Assembly: GCA_007833815.1 (NCBI GenBank)
Contig: CP033464.1
Coordinates: forward strand, 5,315,501-5,379,500
Origin: Brevibacillus laterosporus
GTDB lineage: Bacteria; Bacillota; Bacilli; Brevibacillales; Brevibacillaceae
Direction of reading: 5' to 3'
DNA length: 64,000 nt
Position 1 is the first letter of the stretch. Each line of letters opens with the position of its first letter. Positions 52,791-62,416 of the stretch are shown piece by piece. Position numbers and translations under genes: made by a program. Under the pieces are notes generated by a model. That model searched no databases, was not told where the DNA came from, and was given only the letters and a program-made list of their open reading frames with translations.

Positions 52791-53228
52791 TTATACCCAC
52801 TGGGAAGCCAGCTCTTGGATTCTCTTCTCCTCGATCCTTTTCATCGTTCCGTAAAAACATTTTAAGAACCTGTCTAACTCCCACTCTTGTTGATCCCTCT
52901 TATACTCATGCTTGGTATATTCCCAAGCATCTAAGGCTACAGGTATGACATTCTCGTTTCTCTCCCAACAAGTTACTCTTTTGAACATCACAACCCTTGC
53001 CCAAAACTGCTTAATAACTGTCCCACAATAAAACGCTGGCTTGATTGCCTTAACAAATTCTTTCGGGATGTAGCTTGGGATAATTGTGGAGTCCTTTTCT
53101 AGCCGTGTTACTTTAACGTTATTTTTATTATTTTCTTTTTGGTTTTTTGACGTATTAAAAACACTTGTATTGGACTTGCTTTTGTTAGCTTCAGAGCTTA
53201 GTATTGTTGGGTTTTCTCCGCCATCCAA
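52791..53228 (-). CDS. C-terminal part of a phage/plasmid replication-initiation type protein
   Basis: 145 codons from a TTG. A Ser/Asn/Lys linker (SEANKSKSNTSVFNTSKNQK) is followed by IIPSYIPKEFVKAIKPAFYC, GTVIKQFWARVVMFKRVTCW and VIPVALDAWEYTKHEYKRDQ, a helical domain seen at the end of phage replisome-organiser proteins in Bacillales. The DNA-binding N-terminal part is missing. Confidence 0.5.
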   Translation of the reverse strand: MDGGENPTILSSEANKSKSNTSVFNTSKNQKENNKNNVKVTRLEKDSTIIPSYIPKEFVKAIKPAFYCGTVIKQFWARVVMFKRVTCWERNENVIPVALDAWEYTKHEYKRDQQEWELDRFLKCFYGTMKRIEEKRIQELASQWV

Positions 53229-53339
53229 CCCCTTCCCTTCACCTTAACCCCGTCATTTGAGGGTAAAAAAGCGAACATGTTAGCACCCTGTAAGCCTGTT
53301 TTCCTTGCTGTCGTAATACGCTTGATGATACCCGAAATG

Positions 53340-53661
53340 ATCACTAAATATGAAAATGGTGAACTAACCATTTCTAAGAAACAAACTCTAGGTACCTATC
53401 TAGAATTTTGGCTGGAGAACTACGCAAAAAGCGAGACAAAATAAAAACAAATTGCAGTATGGCGAAGGATATCAAGATTTTGATCTGATTGTTTCATACG
53501 ATGACGGGCGACCACAAGACCCTAGAAATCTACTTAGATACTATGAACGTTTGATCAAAGGTTGTGGGTTGCCATCTATACGGTTTCACGATTTGCGCCA
53601 CACACACGCAACTATGCTACTGGGGGAGCACCCAAAGGTTGTATCTGAACGATACCGCTGA
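53340..53661 (+). pseudogene. Tyrosine integrase relic with internal deletion
   Basis: TKYENGELTISKKQTLGTYL, EFWLENYAKSETK, then a stop and a jump to DFDLIVSYDDGRPQDPRNLL, RFHDLRHTHATML and an early stop at VVSERYR. It holds the N-terminal and catalytic-His parts but lacks most of the middle and the Tyr. Confidence 0.7.
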
Positions 53662-53699
53662 ATTCATCCCTTAAATAAGAGTCTAAAAGAATTGATAGA

Positions 53700-54059
53700 T
53701 TATCTCCAAGCGCCTCTATCTTCTCTAGCAGTCTTCCGGTTATGACACTGCTCACATAATGGCTGCCAGTTGTTCCTATCCCAAAACAATGTCCTATCTC
53801 ACTTGTGCGGAACGATATGGTCAACTACTGTAGCACCCGTTAGCAATCCTTTGTCACAGCAATGTTTGCAGAGTGGATGCTTTTTCAAAAATCCTATTCT
53901 TGCTTTTCTCCACTTGGCATCGTAGCCACGTTGCGTAGATGATCCACGTTCTCGATCATACTGCTGGACTTGTTTCTTTTGATGCACAGGGCAATAAGCT
54001 TCTCTTGTTAGTGTTGGACATCTGGAATGCAGACAGGTCTTTAATGGTTTGCTAGGCAT
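53700..54059 (-). pseudogene. HNH endonuclease, nonsense-mutated second copy
   Basis: Over 90% like the gene at 28515. The Gly codon after VDHIVPHK has become TGA; the remainder (DRTLFWDRNNWQPLCEQCHN) is still readable to the stop at 53700. This copy keeps the ribosome site AAGGAAGG. Confidence 0.85.
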
Positions 54060-54084
54060 TGTTTCACCTTCCTTGTTTAATAGA

Positions 54085-54470
54085 AAAAATATCTATCAAA
54101 ATGACCTATATATATTTATTTCTTTTCTTTTTCTTTTGTGTACTTATTGCATACATCATGCAGCAGAAACTAGAGTTACTGCTACAGAAATGAAAGTTAT
54201 TGCTTACAGAAACTCAACTGGTTAAAATACCCATTTTTACTCAATGAGTTATTGTTAACAAAAACCCTTATTAATGTTGCAGAAACTACAGTTCAAACAG
54301 AGTTATTGCAACATGATGTAAACATTAAGTACACATTAAAAATAGCCACCCGTAGGTGACTAACTCTCTAATTCCTATGATATAAATTTACACCATCTAA
54401 AACCTAACAAACCATGATTAAAGCCTATTTTTTTCATATTATTTCCTTTTTTATTTTAGCTATGTTAAAT
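54085..54470. repeat. Iteron-like and noncoding block (copy 2)
   Basis: Matches 30045-30300 and then, directly, 30965-31095; the 660 bases carrying the secreted-protein gene in copy 1 are absent. Contains the same GCAGAAACTAGAGTTACTG-type units. Confidence 0.6.
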
Positions 54471-54485
54471 CATGTCGTTATTTCT

Positions 54486-54503
54486 GAACGTTCGTTCTAT
54501 AAT
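54486..54503 (+). promoter_or_regulatory. Possible TetR-like operator with -10
   Basis: GAACGTTCGTTC runs into TATAAT. GAAC-N4-GTTC sites bind some TetR-family repressors. It lies about 230 bp before the hydrolase; the -35 is poor. Confidence 0.3.
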
Positions 54504-54731
54504 TATGGTGACATCATGGATAGAACAAAATATTTGGAGCATTACCTGGCATGGTTTCGCTACCTCTCGATAGCAAGGAGTACGAACACAACGTCAAATA
54601 AAAAGAATATGTTAGTCTCTTCATGTCCGTTTTCTTTAAGGAAACAAACGTTTATCTTCCCTAAGCATCGTTTAAACTAATAAGAAGCATGTAGGAACTG
54701 TTTTAAAAGCATAAAAAAGGAGGCAAACACA

Positions 54732-55658
54732 ATGACTGAGGAAAAACTTGTTATCGGTGCTGAAACAAAGTACCCTCTTAATGGAATATTGACCCTTCCT
54801 AATGAAAATAACCGATTGTTTCCTGCGGTCGTTTTGGTTCACGGCTCTGGCCCAAATAATATGGACGAAAAAATCGGAAATAATTATCCTTTTAAAGACC
54901 TTGCTGAAGGCTTGTCGGAAAAAGGAATTGCAGTGCTACGTTATGATAAGAGAACATTCGTATATGGCAAAGAAATGAAAAATGATACTGGGGTAACGGT
55001 TAAACAAGAAACAATAGAAGATGCCATTTTTGCGGCTGATTTCTTACGAAAAGATTCACGTATTGATTCACACAAAATATTTATTTTAGGTCATAGTTTA
55101 GGGGGAATGTTGGCTCCTCGAATTGATGCAGAAGGTGGAAATTTTGCTGGAATCATTATTATGGGCGGTTCTCCACGTAAATTAGAAGAAATTATAATGG
55201 ATCAAAATAATGTTGTCTTAAACTCGTTGAATAAGTTTTTGAAAATGATTGCCAAGAAACAAGTAGCAAAATTATCATCCAAGTTTAACAACATTTATAA
55301 CCTTAGTGATGAGGAAGCAAAATCAACCATAGTTTTTGGGAAACATCTCAGAGTATACTACCTCAAAGAAATGGGTGAACATCCATCTATTAATTATCTC
55401 AAAGTACTGGATAAACCAGTATTAATTTTACAAGGAGATAAAGATTTTCATGTATCAATAGAAAAAGATTTTCATGGTTATAAAAACTTTTTGGGCGATA
55501 AGCCAAATGTAACATTTAAACTATATGCGAACTTAAATCATTTGTTAATGCCTTCTGTTTATGGAGAGATACGAAAAGCAAAAAAAGAATATAAGGTCGC
55601 ACAACATGTAGATAAACAAGTTATAAATGACATTTCAGACTGGCTTCTTTCAATATAG
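54732..55658 (+). CDS. Alpha/beta hydrolase
   Basis: 308 residues, ATG behind AAAGGAGG. Oxyanion strand VVLVHGSGPNN (33-43), nucleophile S122 in LGHSLGGM, acid Asp in LQGDKDFHVS, His in NLNHLLMP. Cap region about 150-215. No signal peptide. Similar to dienelactone-hydrolase-like esterases of Bacillales; substrate unknown. The gene separates the integrase from its N-terminal part, so it was inserted there and is the cargo of the third segment. Confidence 0.88.
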   Translation: MTEEKLVIGAETKYPLNGILTLPNENNRLFPAVVLVHGSGPNNMDEKIGNNYPFKDLAEGLSEKGIAVLRYDKRTFVYGKEMKNDTGVTVKQETIEDAIFAADFLRKDSRIDSHKIFILGHSLGGMLAPRIDAEGGNFAGIIIMGGSPRKLEEIIMDQNNVVLNSLNKFLKMIAKKQVAKLSSKFNNIYNLSDEEAKSTIVFGKHLRVYYLKEMGEHPSINYLKVLDKPVLILQGDKDFHVSIEKDFHGYKNFLGDKPNVTFKLYANLNHLLMPSVYGEIRKAKKEYKVAQHVDKQVINDISDWLLSI

Positions 55659-56546
55659 AAATATCAACGTAAGGAATACAGCGGACTTGTAAATAATCAT
55701 ATTCTTCCATCACTTGGAGAAATAGAATTATCCAAACTAACACCAAGACATATCCAAAACCTATACAATTCATTGTTTGAATCAGGTAGACTTTCAGACG
55801 AAAATATTCAAAAGGTACATACAATTATCAATGATTCATTAAATAAAGCGGTTAGTTGGGAAATGATCCCTAAGAATGTAGCTTCAGTTGTGGACAGGCC
55901 CAAAGCAGGAAAAAAGGAAGTGGAAGTGTGGGAATTGGAGGAAGCCCACACTTTTCTAAAATCATCGGAAAAGGATCGTTATTACATCGCTTTTCTTTTA
56001 GCCTTAACTACGGGTATGCGTCAAGGTGAAATTCTTGGTTTGCGTTGGAAGGACGTAGATTTAGAGAAGGGGGTTATATCAATAACCCAAACTTTAAGTC
56101 ATGACGGAAAAGAGTTACAGATTGGGGCTAAAACTAATTCTGGAAATAGAACTATAGCTATTGATGCAGAAACAGTAAAAGAGATGAGGAAAGTTGAAAA
56201 AAGATACAAAGCTGAAAAATTAAAGGCTGATCCAGGTATGTATGAAGATAACGGACTAGTTATTAGCACTATTGTAGGAACCCCAGTAACACCAAGAAAT
56301 TTGATGAGGTCATTTTACCGTTTGACTGAAAAAGCGCAGGTAAAAAAAATCAGATTTCATGATCTCCGCCACACACATGCTACGATGCTACTAAAAGCAA
56401 ACGTTAATCCAAAGGTTGTTGTGGAACGTATGGGATGGTCTGATATGAAGATGATAGACCGTTATGCTCACGTTTTGCCTAACATTCAAAAAGAGACTGC
56501 TGAAACATTTGGTAAAGTATTCTTCGAAAACAAAGAAGCCAAATAA
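55659..56546 (+). pseudogene. Tyrosine-type integrase, N-terminally truncated
   Basis: Open directly after the hydrolase stop: KYQRKEYSGLVNNHILPSLG (core-binding domain), then catalytic TTGMRQGEILGLRWKDVD, RFHDLRHTHATMLLKAN, MIDRYAHVLPNIQKETAE with the Tyr. The arm-binding N-domain of about 60 residues is missing, and the first ATG in frame is at 55773. The catalytic domain is whole, so residual activity is conceivable. The att core follows 120 bp downstream. Confidence 0.85.
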
Positions 56547-56627
56547 AAACTTCATTCGCGCCAAATTCGCGCCAAATTTTCTTTTCGCACCCAAAATCAT
56601 ATGGACAAGTCTATCTAAAAATAACAA

Positions 56628-56652
56628 AAACCCCTTGATTACCAAGGGGTTT
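56628..56652 (+). terminator. Terminator after the integrase
   Basis: AAACCCCTTG-ATTAC-CAAGGGGTTT. Confidence 0.7.
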
Positions 56653-56665
56653 AAACGTCTTATGT

Positions 56666-56711
56666 ATGGTGATCCGGACTGGGTTCGAACCAGCGACCCC
56701 CACCCTGTCAA
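56666..56711 (-). other. tRNA-derived attachment core (att, copy 4)
   Basis: Identical over the core to 32353-32398. Right of it, TTTGGTCAAGAGTC begins new sequence; no 5' half of the tRNA is present. Confidence 0.75.
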
Positions 56712-56874
56712 TTTGGTCAAGAGTCTTTTCATTGGTTAATTTAAGCGCATAAACCTTACTGTAGTGCGGTTTATGTGTAATTAAGATGAGTTAAGTTTAC
56801 CTGTTTTACTTAAGTGCGTTGTCAATTTGGTTGTCAACGTTGTCAGTCCCTTTCTATAGGGGTGAACAAGAAAG

Positions 56875-57075
56875 TCACCCCTCTATCTTCTCTATCATTG
56901 AACATAGCTCATGCTGCCATTCGGCATCATTTGTCAAGCTGGCAATTAGAGATAGATTTTTGAGTTTCGCAACCTCCCAAGCTCTTGTAGCATTTGCACT
57001 TAGGCATTGACTCATTTCAGTCATTTCTGAGTCAGTAAGTTCTCTGGTCTTATTAATAACCCACAATTCTGCCAT
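56875..57075 (-). CDS. Small protein, unknown (element-associated)
   Basis: 66 residues: MAELWVINKTRELTDSEMTE, MSQCLSANATRAWEVAKLKN, ATG behind AAGGAACG. A helical protein; a decayed copy lies right of att copy 3. Encoded downstream of the XRE gene and read in the same direction. Confidence 0.6.
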   Translation of the reverse strand: MAELWVINKTRELTDSEMTEMSQCLSANATRAWEVAKLKNLSLIASLTNDAEWQHELCSMIEKIEG

Positions 57076-57111
57076 ACGTTCCTTAATCTTGATGGTACAG
57101 TGTATGCACAG

Positions 57112-57366
57112 TTAACTTTGATTTTGCATGTCCAACTGTGATTTTTTTCTATCCCAAATTTGCTCAACTGTCCATTGCTTTTGTAATCCCTGTTCAGCAG
57201 CTCGTGCATTCAATACATCCATTATGTCGTAAGCCAACGCTAGATTAGGCACTGACTTATTCCTAGCAAGGCTTGTGATCGTATTTCGGCTAACTCCAAG
57301 TGTATCAGCTAACTCCTGTTGTGACATGTCCAGCATGACCAGTATTGCTTTCAGGTAGCAAATCAT
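57112..57366 (-). CDS. XRE-family transcriptional regulator
   Basis: 84 residues with a Cro/CI HTH at about 14-40 (MSQQELADTLGVSRNTITSL, ARNKSVPNLALAYDIMDVLN). Probably controls lysogeny or transfer genes of the element to the right. Start chosen by frame; the ribosome site is weak. Confidence 0.8.
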   Translation of the reverse strand: MICYLKAILVMLDMSQQELADTLGVSRNTITSLARNKSVPNLALAYDIMDVLNARAAEQGLQKQWTVEQIWDRKKSQLDMQNQS

Positions 57367-57700
57367 AAAATCACCTCATTGCTCACTTCACTACTGCCCT
57401 TGTCGAATCCTTTAGCGAGTAAATGGAGGTTTTGACGAAAAAAAAAGACCTCGCCATCATCTTACTGGTGAGGTCATCTGTATCCTTATTCCAACAGTCA
57501 ATTGTTCAAAAAAACTCTCCAATGGTTTAATTTCGTCAGAAAGCTTTACATATCTTTATTTTATTGAGCAACTTCGTTTTATCTATTTTGAACTGCTTTG
57601 ATATAACCTTGTACTCACACCTAGCTGATAGTAATCAGTAAAAGGAGTTTTCAACTTAAGAATAGCTAGGAAACATTGGTACTAGCCTAATTGTTTAACA
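57367..57700. other. Interval without a gene
   Basis: Holds the terminator at 57441 and AT-rich sequence only. Confidence 0.4.
57441..57478 (-). terminator. Terminator
   Basis: GACCTCGCCA pairs with TGGTGAGGTC; the minus strand continues TTTTTTTTTCG. Confidence 0.75.
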
Positions 57701-58042
57701 TTAAGTCACTTCATATATATGACCATCGTTCAAACTTTTATTTAGTGCTTCCTTTAATTGATCAACTTTATCTGCTGTATTATCTACAAGCACTACGGAA
57801 ACGGTTGGTTTTTTGCCTCCAGATTGCGGGTGTCTATGCTGAATTTCAACTTTATATTGATGCTGCTTCTCAAGATACTTAGAATCTAAATGGAAATTTG
57901 GAGATATTAAAATGCTATCCTGCGTTCTCTTAACCTCATCAATTGTCTTAATTTTGTCTATAATGTCATTTTTTATTTCCTTTCTTATATCTTTATTTGT
58001 GTTCCCCATATTTGTACCTAGACCCTTATCAATAACCGCCAT
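57701..58042 (-). CDS. Hypothetical cytoplasmic protein
   Basis: 113 residues, Lys/Asp/Ile-rich: MAVIDKGLGTNMGNTNKDIR, KNDIIDKIKTIDEVKRTQDS, KPTVSVVLVDNTADKVDQLK. ATG behind GAAAGGATG. An N-terminal helical part and a ferredoxin-like C-terminal half seem likely. No family recognised. Confidence 0.65.
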   Translation of the reverse strand: MAVIDKGLGTNMGNTNKDIRKEIKNDIIDKIKTIDEVKRTQDSILISPNFHLDSKYLEKQHQYKVEIQHRHPQSGGKKPTVSVVLVDNTADKVDQLKEALNKSLNDGHIYEVT

Positions 58043-58309
58043 TATTAATCATCCTTTCAATTATTATTTTCCATGGCTACCGTGTAAGGCTTAATTTTAG
58101 ACGTGGTTCAATTACCAATATACCGTACAAACATACAAAAAAATACTTATTTTCAAACTTTTACACATCTTCTTGAATATCCCTCTATTTTTCGAGCTAC
58201 ATTTAATGATCACCTTTACAAATAATCAAAATCCTCCGTACTCTGGAGGGCTATTTTAGTATCCCTGACCTACTGGCAGTACATTCTATGTAGTTGTAAA
58301 ATGACCCTC
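58043..58309. other. Short interval with a hairpin
   Basis: CCTCC-GTACTCT-GGAGG then CTATTTTAG near 58231-58257 may be a terminator. Otherwise nothing. Confidence 0.4.
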
Positions 58310-58651
58310 TTAGTAAGCTTCTAAACTAACCACATCTTCTACAGGTATCCACCAAAAATCCTCATCATTCTTTAGCTTGATCCTTTTGAATTGGGAATCA
58401 AATTTCTCTACCCATCCCCAAGCTGTTTCAATTACTCCTCTACCCTCTTTTGTCTCTTTCCACCAGCTGATTGTAAGGGCATACTCATACTGACGTGAGT
58501 CAGATATCCTGTAGCAAAACTCGGCTAGCTCATCCTCTTCAATGATCGGCTTCTCAATCAGTTTCTTATCCTCGTGAAGTTGGCGTAACATTTCGGCATG
58601 TTCAGGTAAAATGAATTTCGTTACAAGTGGATCAAGGATTTTACTAACCAT
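58310..58651 (-). CDS. YolD-like family protein (intact copy)
   Basis: 113 residues, ATG behind GGAGATG; differs from the copy at 25463 by roughly one residue in ten (YEYALTISWWKETKEGRGVI; KFDSQFKRIKLKNDEDFWWI). The 60 bases upstream of both copies are also nearly identical, so the repeated unit includes promoter and gene. Confidence 0.65.
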   Translation of the reverse strand: MVSKILDPLVTKFILPEHAEMLRQLHEDKKLIEKPIIEEDELAEFCYRISDSRQYEYALTISWWKETKEGRGVIETAWGWVEKFDSQFKRIKLKNDEDFWWIPVEDVVSLEAY

Positions 58652-58787
58652 CGAAACATCTCCTCAAATACGAATATGTGTTCTTATTTTATTTGATGAT
58701 AAGGAGATTATGCAATGGATAAATATGGTTCGATTAAGTAAAATGGATAGTAATACATATAAGAAAATGACTATACGGGGGTTGGAT

Positions 58788-59492
58788 ATGAAAAAGAATC
58801 TGTTTACTTATTTGGCTATAATATTTTTTCTTACTGGATGTAGTAATAACGCAGCACCTAACGTGCAAACAGACCAAAATGTTAAAACACAAGAAGTGTC
58901 CGTACCAGTAACTGAACCATTACAAAAGCCTCAATCGACAGTAACAGAACCAGCCAAAACCAATACGTCTTTAAATGAAACCAAAATTGTAAAAACCTTA
59001 GATAATGGAGTAGTCGAAACAACAATAAACGGAGTATCAACATATTCGAATGATCCACAATTCAGATATTATAAAGGCGCTAATTGGGAAGACAATTATG
59101 ACGGTCTTATTACTAAGGTTGAACGTATAGCACTGGCAGACTCAGTTCAAATTGATAATGAAACTACAGCCGATATCGTCAACGCAAAATTCATTCTTAC
59201 TAACACAACGCAGAATAAATTTACTACATATCCTGACCAAGCAAGATTAGTAACAAGTACAGGTGAGCAAATAGAAATGCCCATTTATTGGACTAAGGCC
59301 ATTGGTGGAGAAATTGATAAAGGGGTAACTAAAGAGAGTGTTGTTTACTGGAAACTAGACAGAGGTAATGTTGACAAACTTGAATGGGTTAAGTTGAAAT
59401 GGGCAACAAGAAAAGGGCCAGCAAATAAACACGATTCTCCTGAAAAAGAGTACGAAATTGAAATTAAAGTACCTCAAAAATCTTCTAAATAA
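58788..59492 (+). CDS. Lipoprotein with a DUF4352-like domain
   Basis: 234 residues from the ATG at 58788 behind GGGGGTTGG; the longer frame from 58611 overlaps a divergent gene. Lipobox FFLTGC with C18. A Thr/Pro/Val-rich linker (25-65) precedes a beta-sandwich region (NAKFILTNTTQNKFTTYPDQ; VVYWKLDRGNVDKLEWVKLK) like those of DUF4352 extracytoplasmic lipoproteins. Anchored to the outer face of the membrane. Role unknown. Confidence 0.78.
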   Translation: MKKNLFTYLAIIFFLTGCSNNAAPNVQTDQNVKTQEVSVPVTEPLQKPQSTVTEPAKTNTSLNETKIVKTLDNGVVETTINGVSTYSNDPQFRYYKGANWEDNYDGLITKVERIALADSVQIDNETTADIVNAKFILTNTTQNKFTTYPDQARLVTSTGEQIEMPIYWTKAIGGEIDKGVTKESVVYWKLDRGNVDKLEWVKLKWATRKGPANKHDSPEKEYEIEIKVPQKSSK

Positions 59493-59724
59493 AAATAGCC
59501 CTCCAACGGTTTAATTGAACTGCCCCCAGTCAAGTAGACAACGGAAAAACAAAAAAATCTGACACCAACTATTTTCACATGGGTTGGTGTCTTTCTTATG
59601 CTGCTGAATTTTGAAGGTAGTGCCTGTATTCCAAAGGCGTCATACAGTTTAGTCTTTTCTGGTATCGATGGTTATTGTAGTAAGTTATGTATTCCATAAT
59701 TGCTACTTCCAATTCTTTGTATGT

Positions 59725-61283
59725 GAATCAATTTCATAAATCAGAGCCCTACGGGCTCAAGGGTTTTTGAGCATAGAAAAAGGAGTACCTCCCCAAATCT
59801 CTAATAAGTTAAGTGCGATCTAAACTTAAGAGGTGGTGGTGACTCCCAGTGTCTATTATAAAACAAGGAAGCCTATTTGATATACAAGAATTATTCGACT
59901 TAGAACCTCCCAAACGTTTTGAGGCTATTTTCTCTACTCTTGACATTGAACCGATTCTTTTCTATATTTCCAAAAAATCGATCTATGGAGCTCCTACTGA
60001 GTTGAATTATGCTGCCATGCTGTATTCTCTGGTCGCTCGAATCGTAGAACGGATTCCAACTGTGAAAGATTTGCGGAAACGTTTAAAACATGACTTTATC
60101 TTTCGAATGGAATGCGGTTTTCTATTTTGTGACAGTCTTCCTTCCGAGGCATCGTACTCTCGTCTGGTTCATAAACTTTCTGAAACAGCACACCTCGAAA
60201 AAGTCCAAGACAAGTTACTCTTGCAAGCAATTCAGGAAGGGTTCATAGGCGATGAAGCAATTGCCATCGATGCAACCCATTTTGAATCCCGTGATCGTGG
60301 TGTGGAAAAAGAAAAAAAGACGAAACCAGAATTGAAAAAACGCGGACGTAAATCAAAAGCAGAAAAAGATATCTACGACAAGCAAAAGCAAGAAAAGGAA
60401 GCCCAGAAGTCCTTATATGAAAAAACCATTGCAGCTCAACTGGATGTGACGTTGGAGGACCTACGGTCCCAAGTTCCTATCAAACCTGATTGGGGAATTA
60501 AGAAAAATAGTGATGGAAAGAACATGTTTTGGTTTGGATACAAAGCTCATCTTGCAGTCAGTACGAAAAGTCAGTATATTCTTTGCTCCCTCATGTCCTC
60601 TGGAAGTATGAACGATGGGAAAGCAGCGATTCCTTTGTTGAAGGGAATTCAAACTGTCCTGCCCAATCACATGCGATATGCAATCATGGATGCGGGATAT
60701 GACTATGTCCCGATCTATCAACAAATCGGACGAATGAACGCACAAGCGATTATTGCTTACAACAAGCGGAATGAAGGAGAAATGATTGGGTTCGATTCAC
60801 ATTTTGCGCCAACTTGTGTTCGAGAATGCTCTTATCGTTACGACAGTTATGATAAAAAGTACAAAACGTTGAAATTTGTACGGCCAAAAGAATGTAAAGA
60901 CTGTCCATTGTCTCAAGATTCTCTCTGTCAAAAAGTCTATAAAATCAAGGCTGAAACCGATCTTCGAAAGTACACCGCGCCAGCCAGAGGAACGAAAACG
61001 TGGGAAGAACTCTATGACCAGAGAACAGCTGTGGAGCGAGTACATGCTTATTTGAAGGAGTTCTTTCAGCTAAACAATGTCCGATATCGCACAGGAAAGA
61101 GGGCAAAAGTCCATTTTGATTTGGTTACTCTTGTTTATAATGCATCCAAGTTAGCAGTGGATCGAATTCGTAAGGAACTGGCAAGTAGGATGAAAGTAGT
61201 AGCTTAATTTTTTCAAAAAAACAGCATAGATCCCGTAGGGATAGTCTAATCATTTTTGAAAAAAGCCTTTATGAAATTGATTC
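59725..61283 (+). mobile_element. IS1182/IS4-type insertion sequence with ATGT target duplication
   Basis: Inverted ends GAATCAATTTCATAAA at both sides, flanked by ATGT at 59721-59724 and 61284-61287. Excision in silico restores the reading frame of the surrounding IS3 orfB, which proves the boundaries. Transposase intact, so this may be the one active IS here. Confidence 0.85.
59849..61207 (+). CDS. DDE transposase (IS1182-like)
   Basis: 452 residues, GTG start behind AGGTGGTGG. The N-terminal DUF772-like domain (YAAMLYSLVARIVERIPTVK; PSEASYSRLVHKL) is followed by the DDE core: AIDATHFESR, IMDAGYDYVPIYQQI and the Glu in RTAVERVHAYLKEFFQLNN. A basic insertion (KKTKPELKKRGRKSKAEKD) and a Cys-rich piece (CPLSQDSLC) lie between. 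Cut-and-paste transposition. Complete. Confidence 0.88.
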   Translation: MSIIKQGSLFDIQELFDLEPPKRFEAIFSTLDIEPILFYISKKSIYGAPTELNYAAMLYSLVARIVERIPTVKDLRKRLKHDFIFRMECGFLFCDSLPSEASYSRLVHKLSETAHLEKVQDKLLLQAIQEGFIGDEAIAIDATHFESRDRGVEKEKKTKPELKKRGRKSKAEKDIYDKQKQEKEAQKSLYEKTIAAQLDVTLEDLRSQVPIKPDWGIKKNSDGKNMFWFGYKAHLAVSTKSQYILCSLMSSGSMNDGKAAIPLLKGIQTVLPNHMRYAIMDAGYDYVPIYQQIGRMNAQAIIAYNKRNEGEMIGFDSHFAPTCVRECSYRYDSYDKKYKTLKFVRPKECKDCPLSQDSLCQKVYKIKAETDLRKYTAPARGTKTWEELYDQRTAVERVHAYLKEFFQLNNVRYRTGKRAKVHFDLVTLVYNASKLAVDRIRKELASRMKVVA

Positions 61284-61732
61284 ATGTATTAAATTTATTG
61301 AGATAATACATCTCGGATTTTATCATTCCCCAAAACGATTCCATCGGTCCATTGTCTATGCATCTAGATACCCTCGACATGCTTTGTATCATTCCTGCGT
61401 CGTCCAGTTTCTTTTTGAACATTTTGTTCGTATATTGGAATCCTCGGTCACTATGAAAGATGGGTTTAGCATTAGGATATGATTGATGTGCGATATCAAA
61501 AGTTCTAAACACAAGTTCATTGTTGTTGGAATGCCCTACCACAAAAGAAACAATACTTTTATCTGACAAATCCATGATTGCACTCAAATAAGCCTTGCTT
61601 TGAAGGCCATACTTCATTTCCGTCACGAAGAACGTTGGATTCCCATGTTTTCACAGAGTAGACTTATGGGATATGATTTACTTTCATGAAGATCACGTAT
61701 TGCAAGATATACAGGTTCATATCGGACTTGGC

Positions 61733-62416
61733 TTAGAATCGCCTCCTTTGGATTTCGTCCAGCTTTTTTAATAAATCAATCTCCATTTGCTTTCTTCTGT
61801 TCTCAGCTTGAAGCAGCTTATTTTGTGCCCTCAGCTTCTCCACTTCGGACATCTCATCTTCAGACTTTCGCTTCCCACGTTTATCCTGAAGTGCATCTAC
61901 ACCAGATTTAACGTATTTATTTGTCCAAGAATAAACTTGCTGATAGGATACCTGAAATTTCTGTGCGGTTTGGACGTAATTGTGTTGATGTTCTATACAG
62001 AATCTGACGATTTCAATTCTTTCATCGTAAGTAGTTGCTCGTCCTTTTGTCATGATTGGTGTTCCTCCTGTGCCGCAAGCTTTCGGCTTCTCATGACCAT
62101 TATACTTCAGGATCCAGTTACGCAGTTGGCGGGTTGATTTGATGCCATATCTTTTACATATATCCATGTGAGAACCACGACTAGCCAGATAATCCTCGAC
62201 AGCTGTTTTCTTTAATTCTGTGGAATAGGAGGAGTTCTTGGATGTATTGAGCAATCCGTTTGGACCTAATGATTGATAAGTTTGAAGCCATTGTTTAATA
62301 GATGGAAAGGAAACATCTAGAAGATTTGCTAAATGATTAAGCGAATCTTCCCCACGAAGATATTTTTCAATAGCTGCAATCTTTTCTGACCCAGATATTT
62401 TTGCTTTATGGGACAT
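61733..62416 (-). CDS. IS3 OrfA with two HTH units (IS150 group)
   Basis: 227 residues, ATG behind AAGGAGGAGC. Two HTH domains (KIAAIEKYLRGEDSLNHLAN; RIEIVRFCIEHQHNYVQTAQ) and a C-terminal coiled coil (SEVEKLRAQNKLLQAENRRK). The long OrfA is typical of the IS150 subgroup. Overlap with orfB would allow frameshifting. Confidence 0.85.
   Translation of the reverse strand: MSHKAKISGSEKIAAIEKYLRGEDSLNHLANLLDVSFPSIKQWLQTYQSLGPNGLLNTSKNSSYSTELKKTAVEDYLASRGSHMDICKRYGIKSTRQLRNWILKYNGHEKPKACGTGGTPIMTKGRATTYDERIEIVRFCIEHQHNYVQTAQKFQVSYQQVYSWTNKYVKSGVDALQDKRGKRKSEDEMSEVEKLRAQNKLLQAENRRKQMEIDLLKKLDEIQRRRF

Larger units (their letters stand above)
59596..61712 (-). pseudogene. IS3 OrfB transposase, deleted and interrupted
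   Basis: SQVRYEPVYLAIRDLHESKS then a break after GIQRSS; it resumes VTEMKYGLQSKAYLSAIMDL, HSDRGFQYTNKMFKKKL, ESFWGMIKSEMYYLNKFNT. Removing the IS and one ATGT restores the join to YKELEVAIMEYITYYNNHRY, QKRLNCMTPLEYR. Part of the catalytic domain before VTEMK is deleted. Confidence 0.85.

Noticed and set aside
54414-54680. Plus-strand ORF of 88 codons before the hydrolase
   Set aside because: It runs across repeat sequence that is noncoding in the other copy and contains the promoter-like region; no ribosome site.
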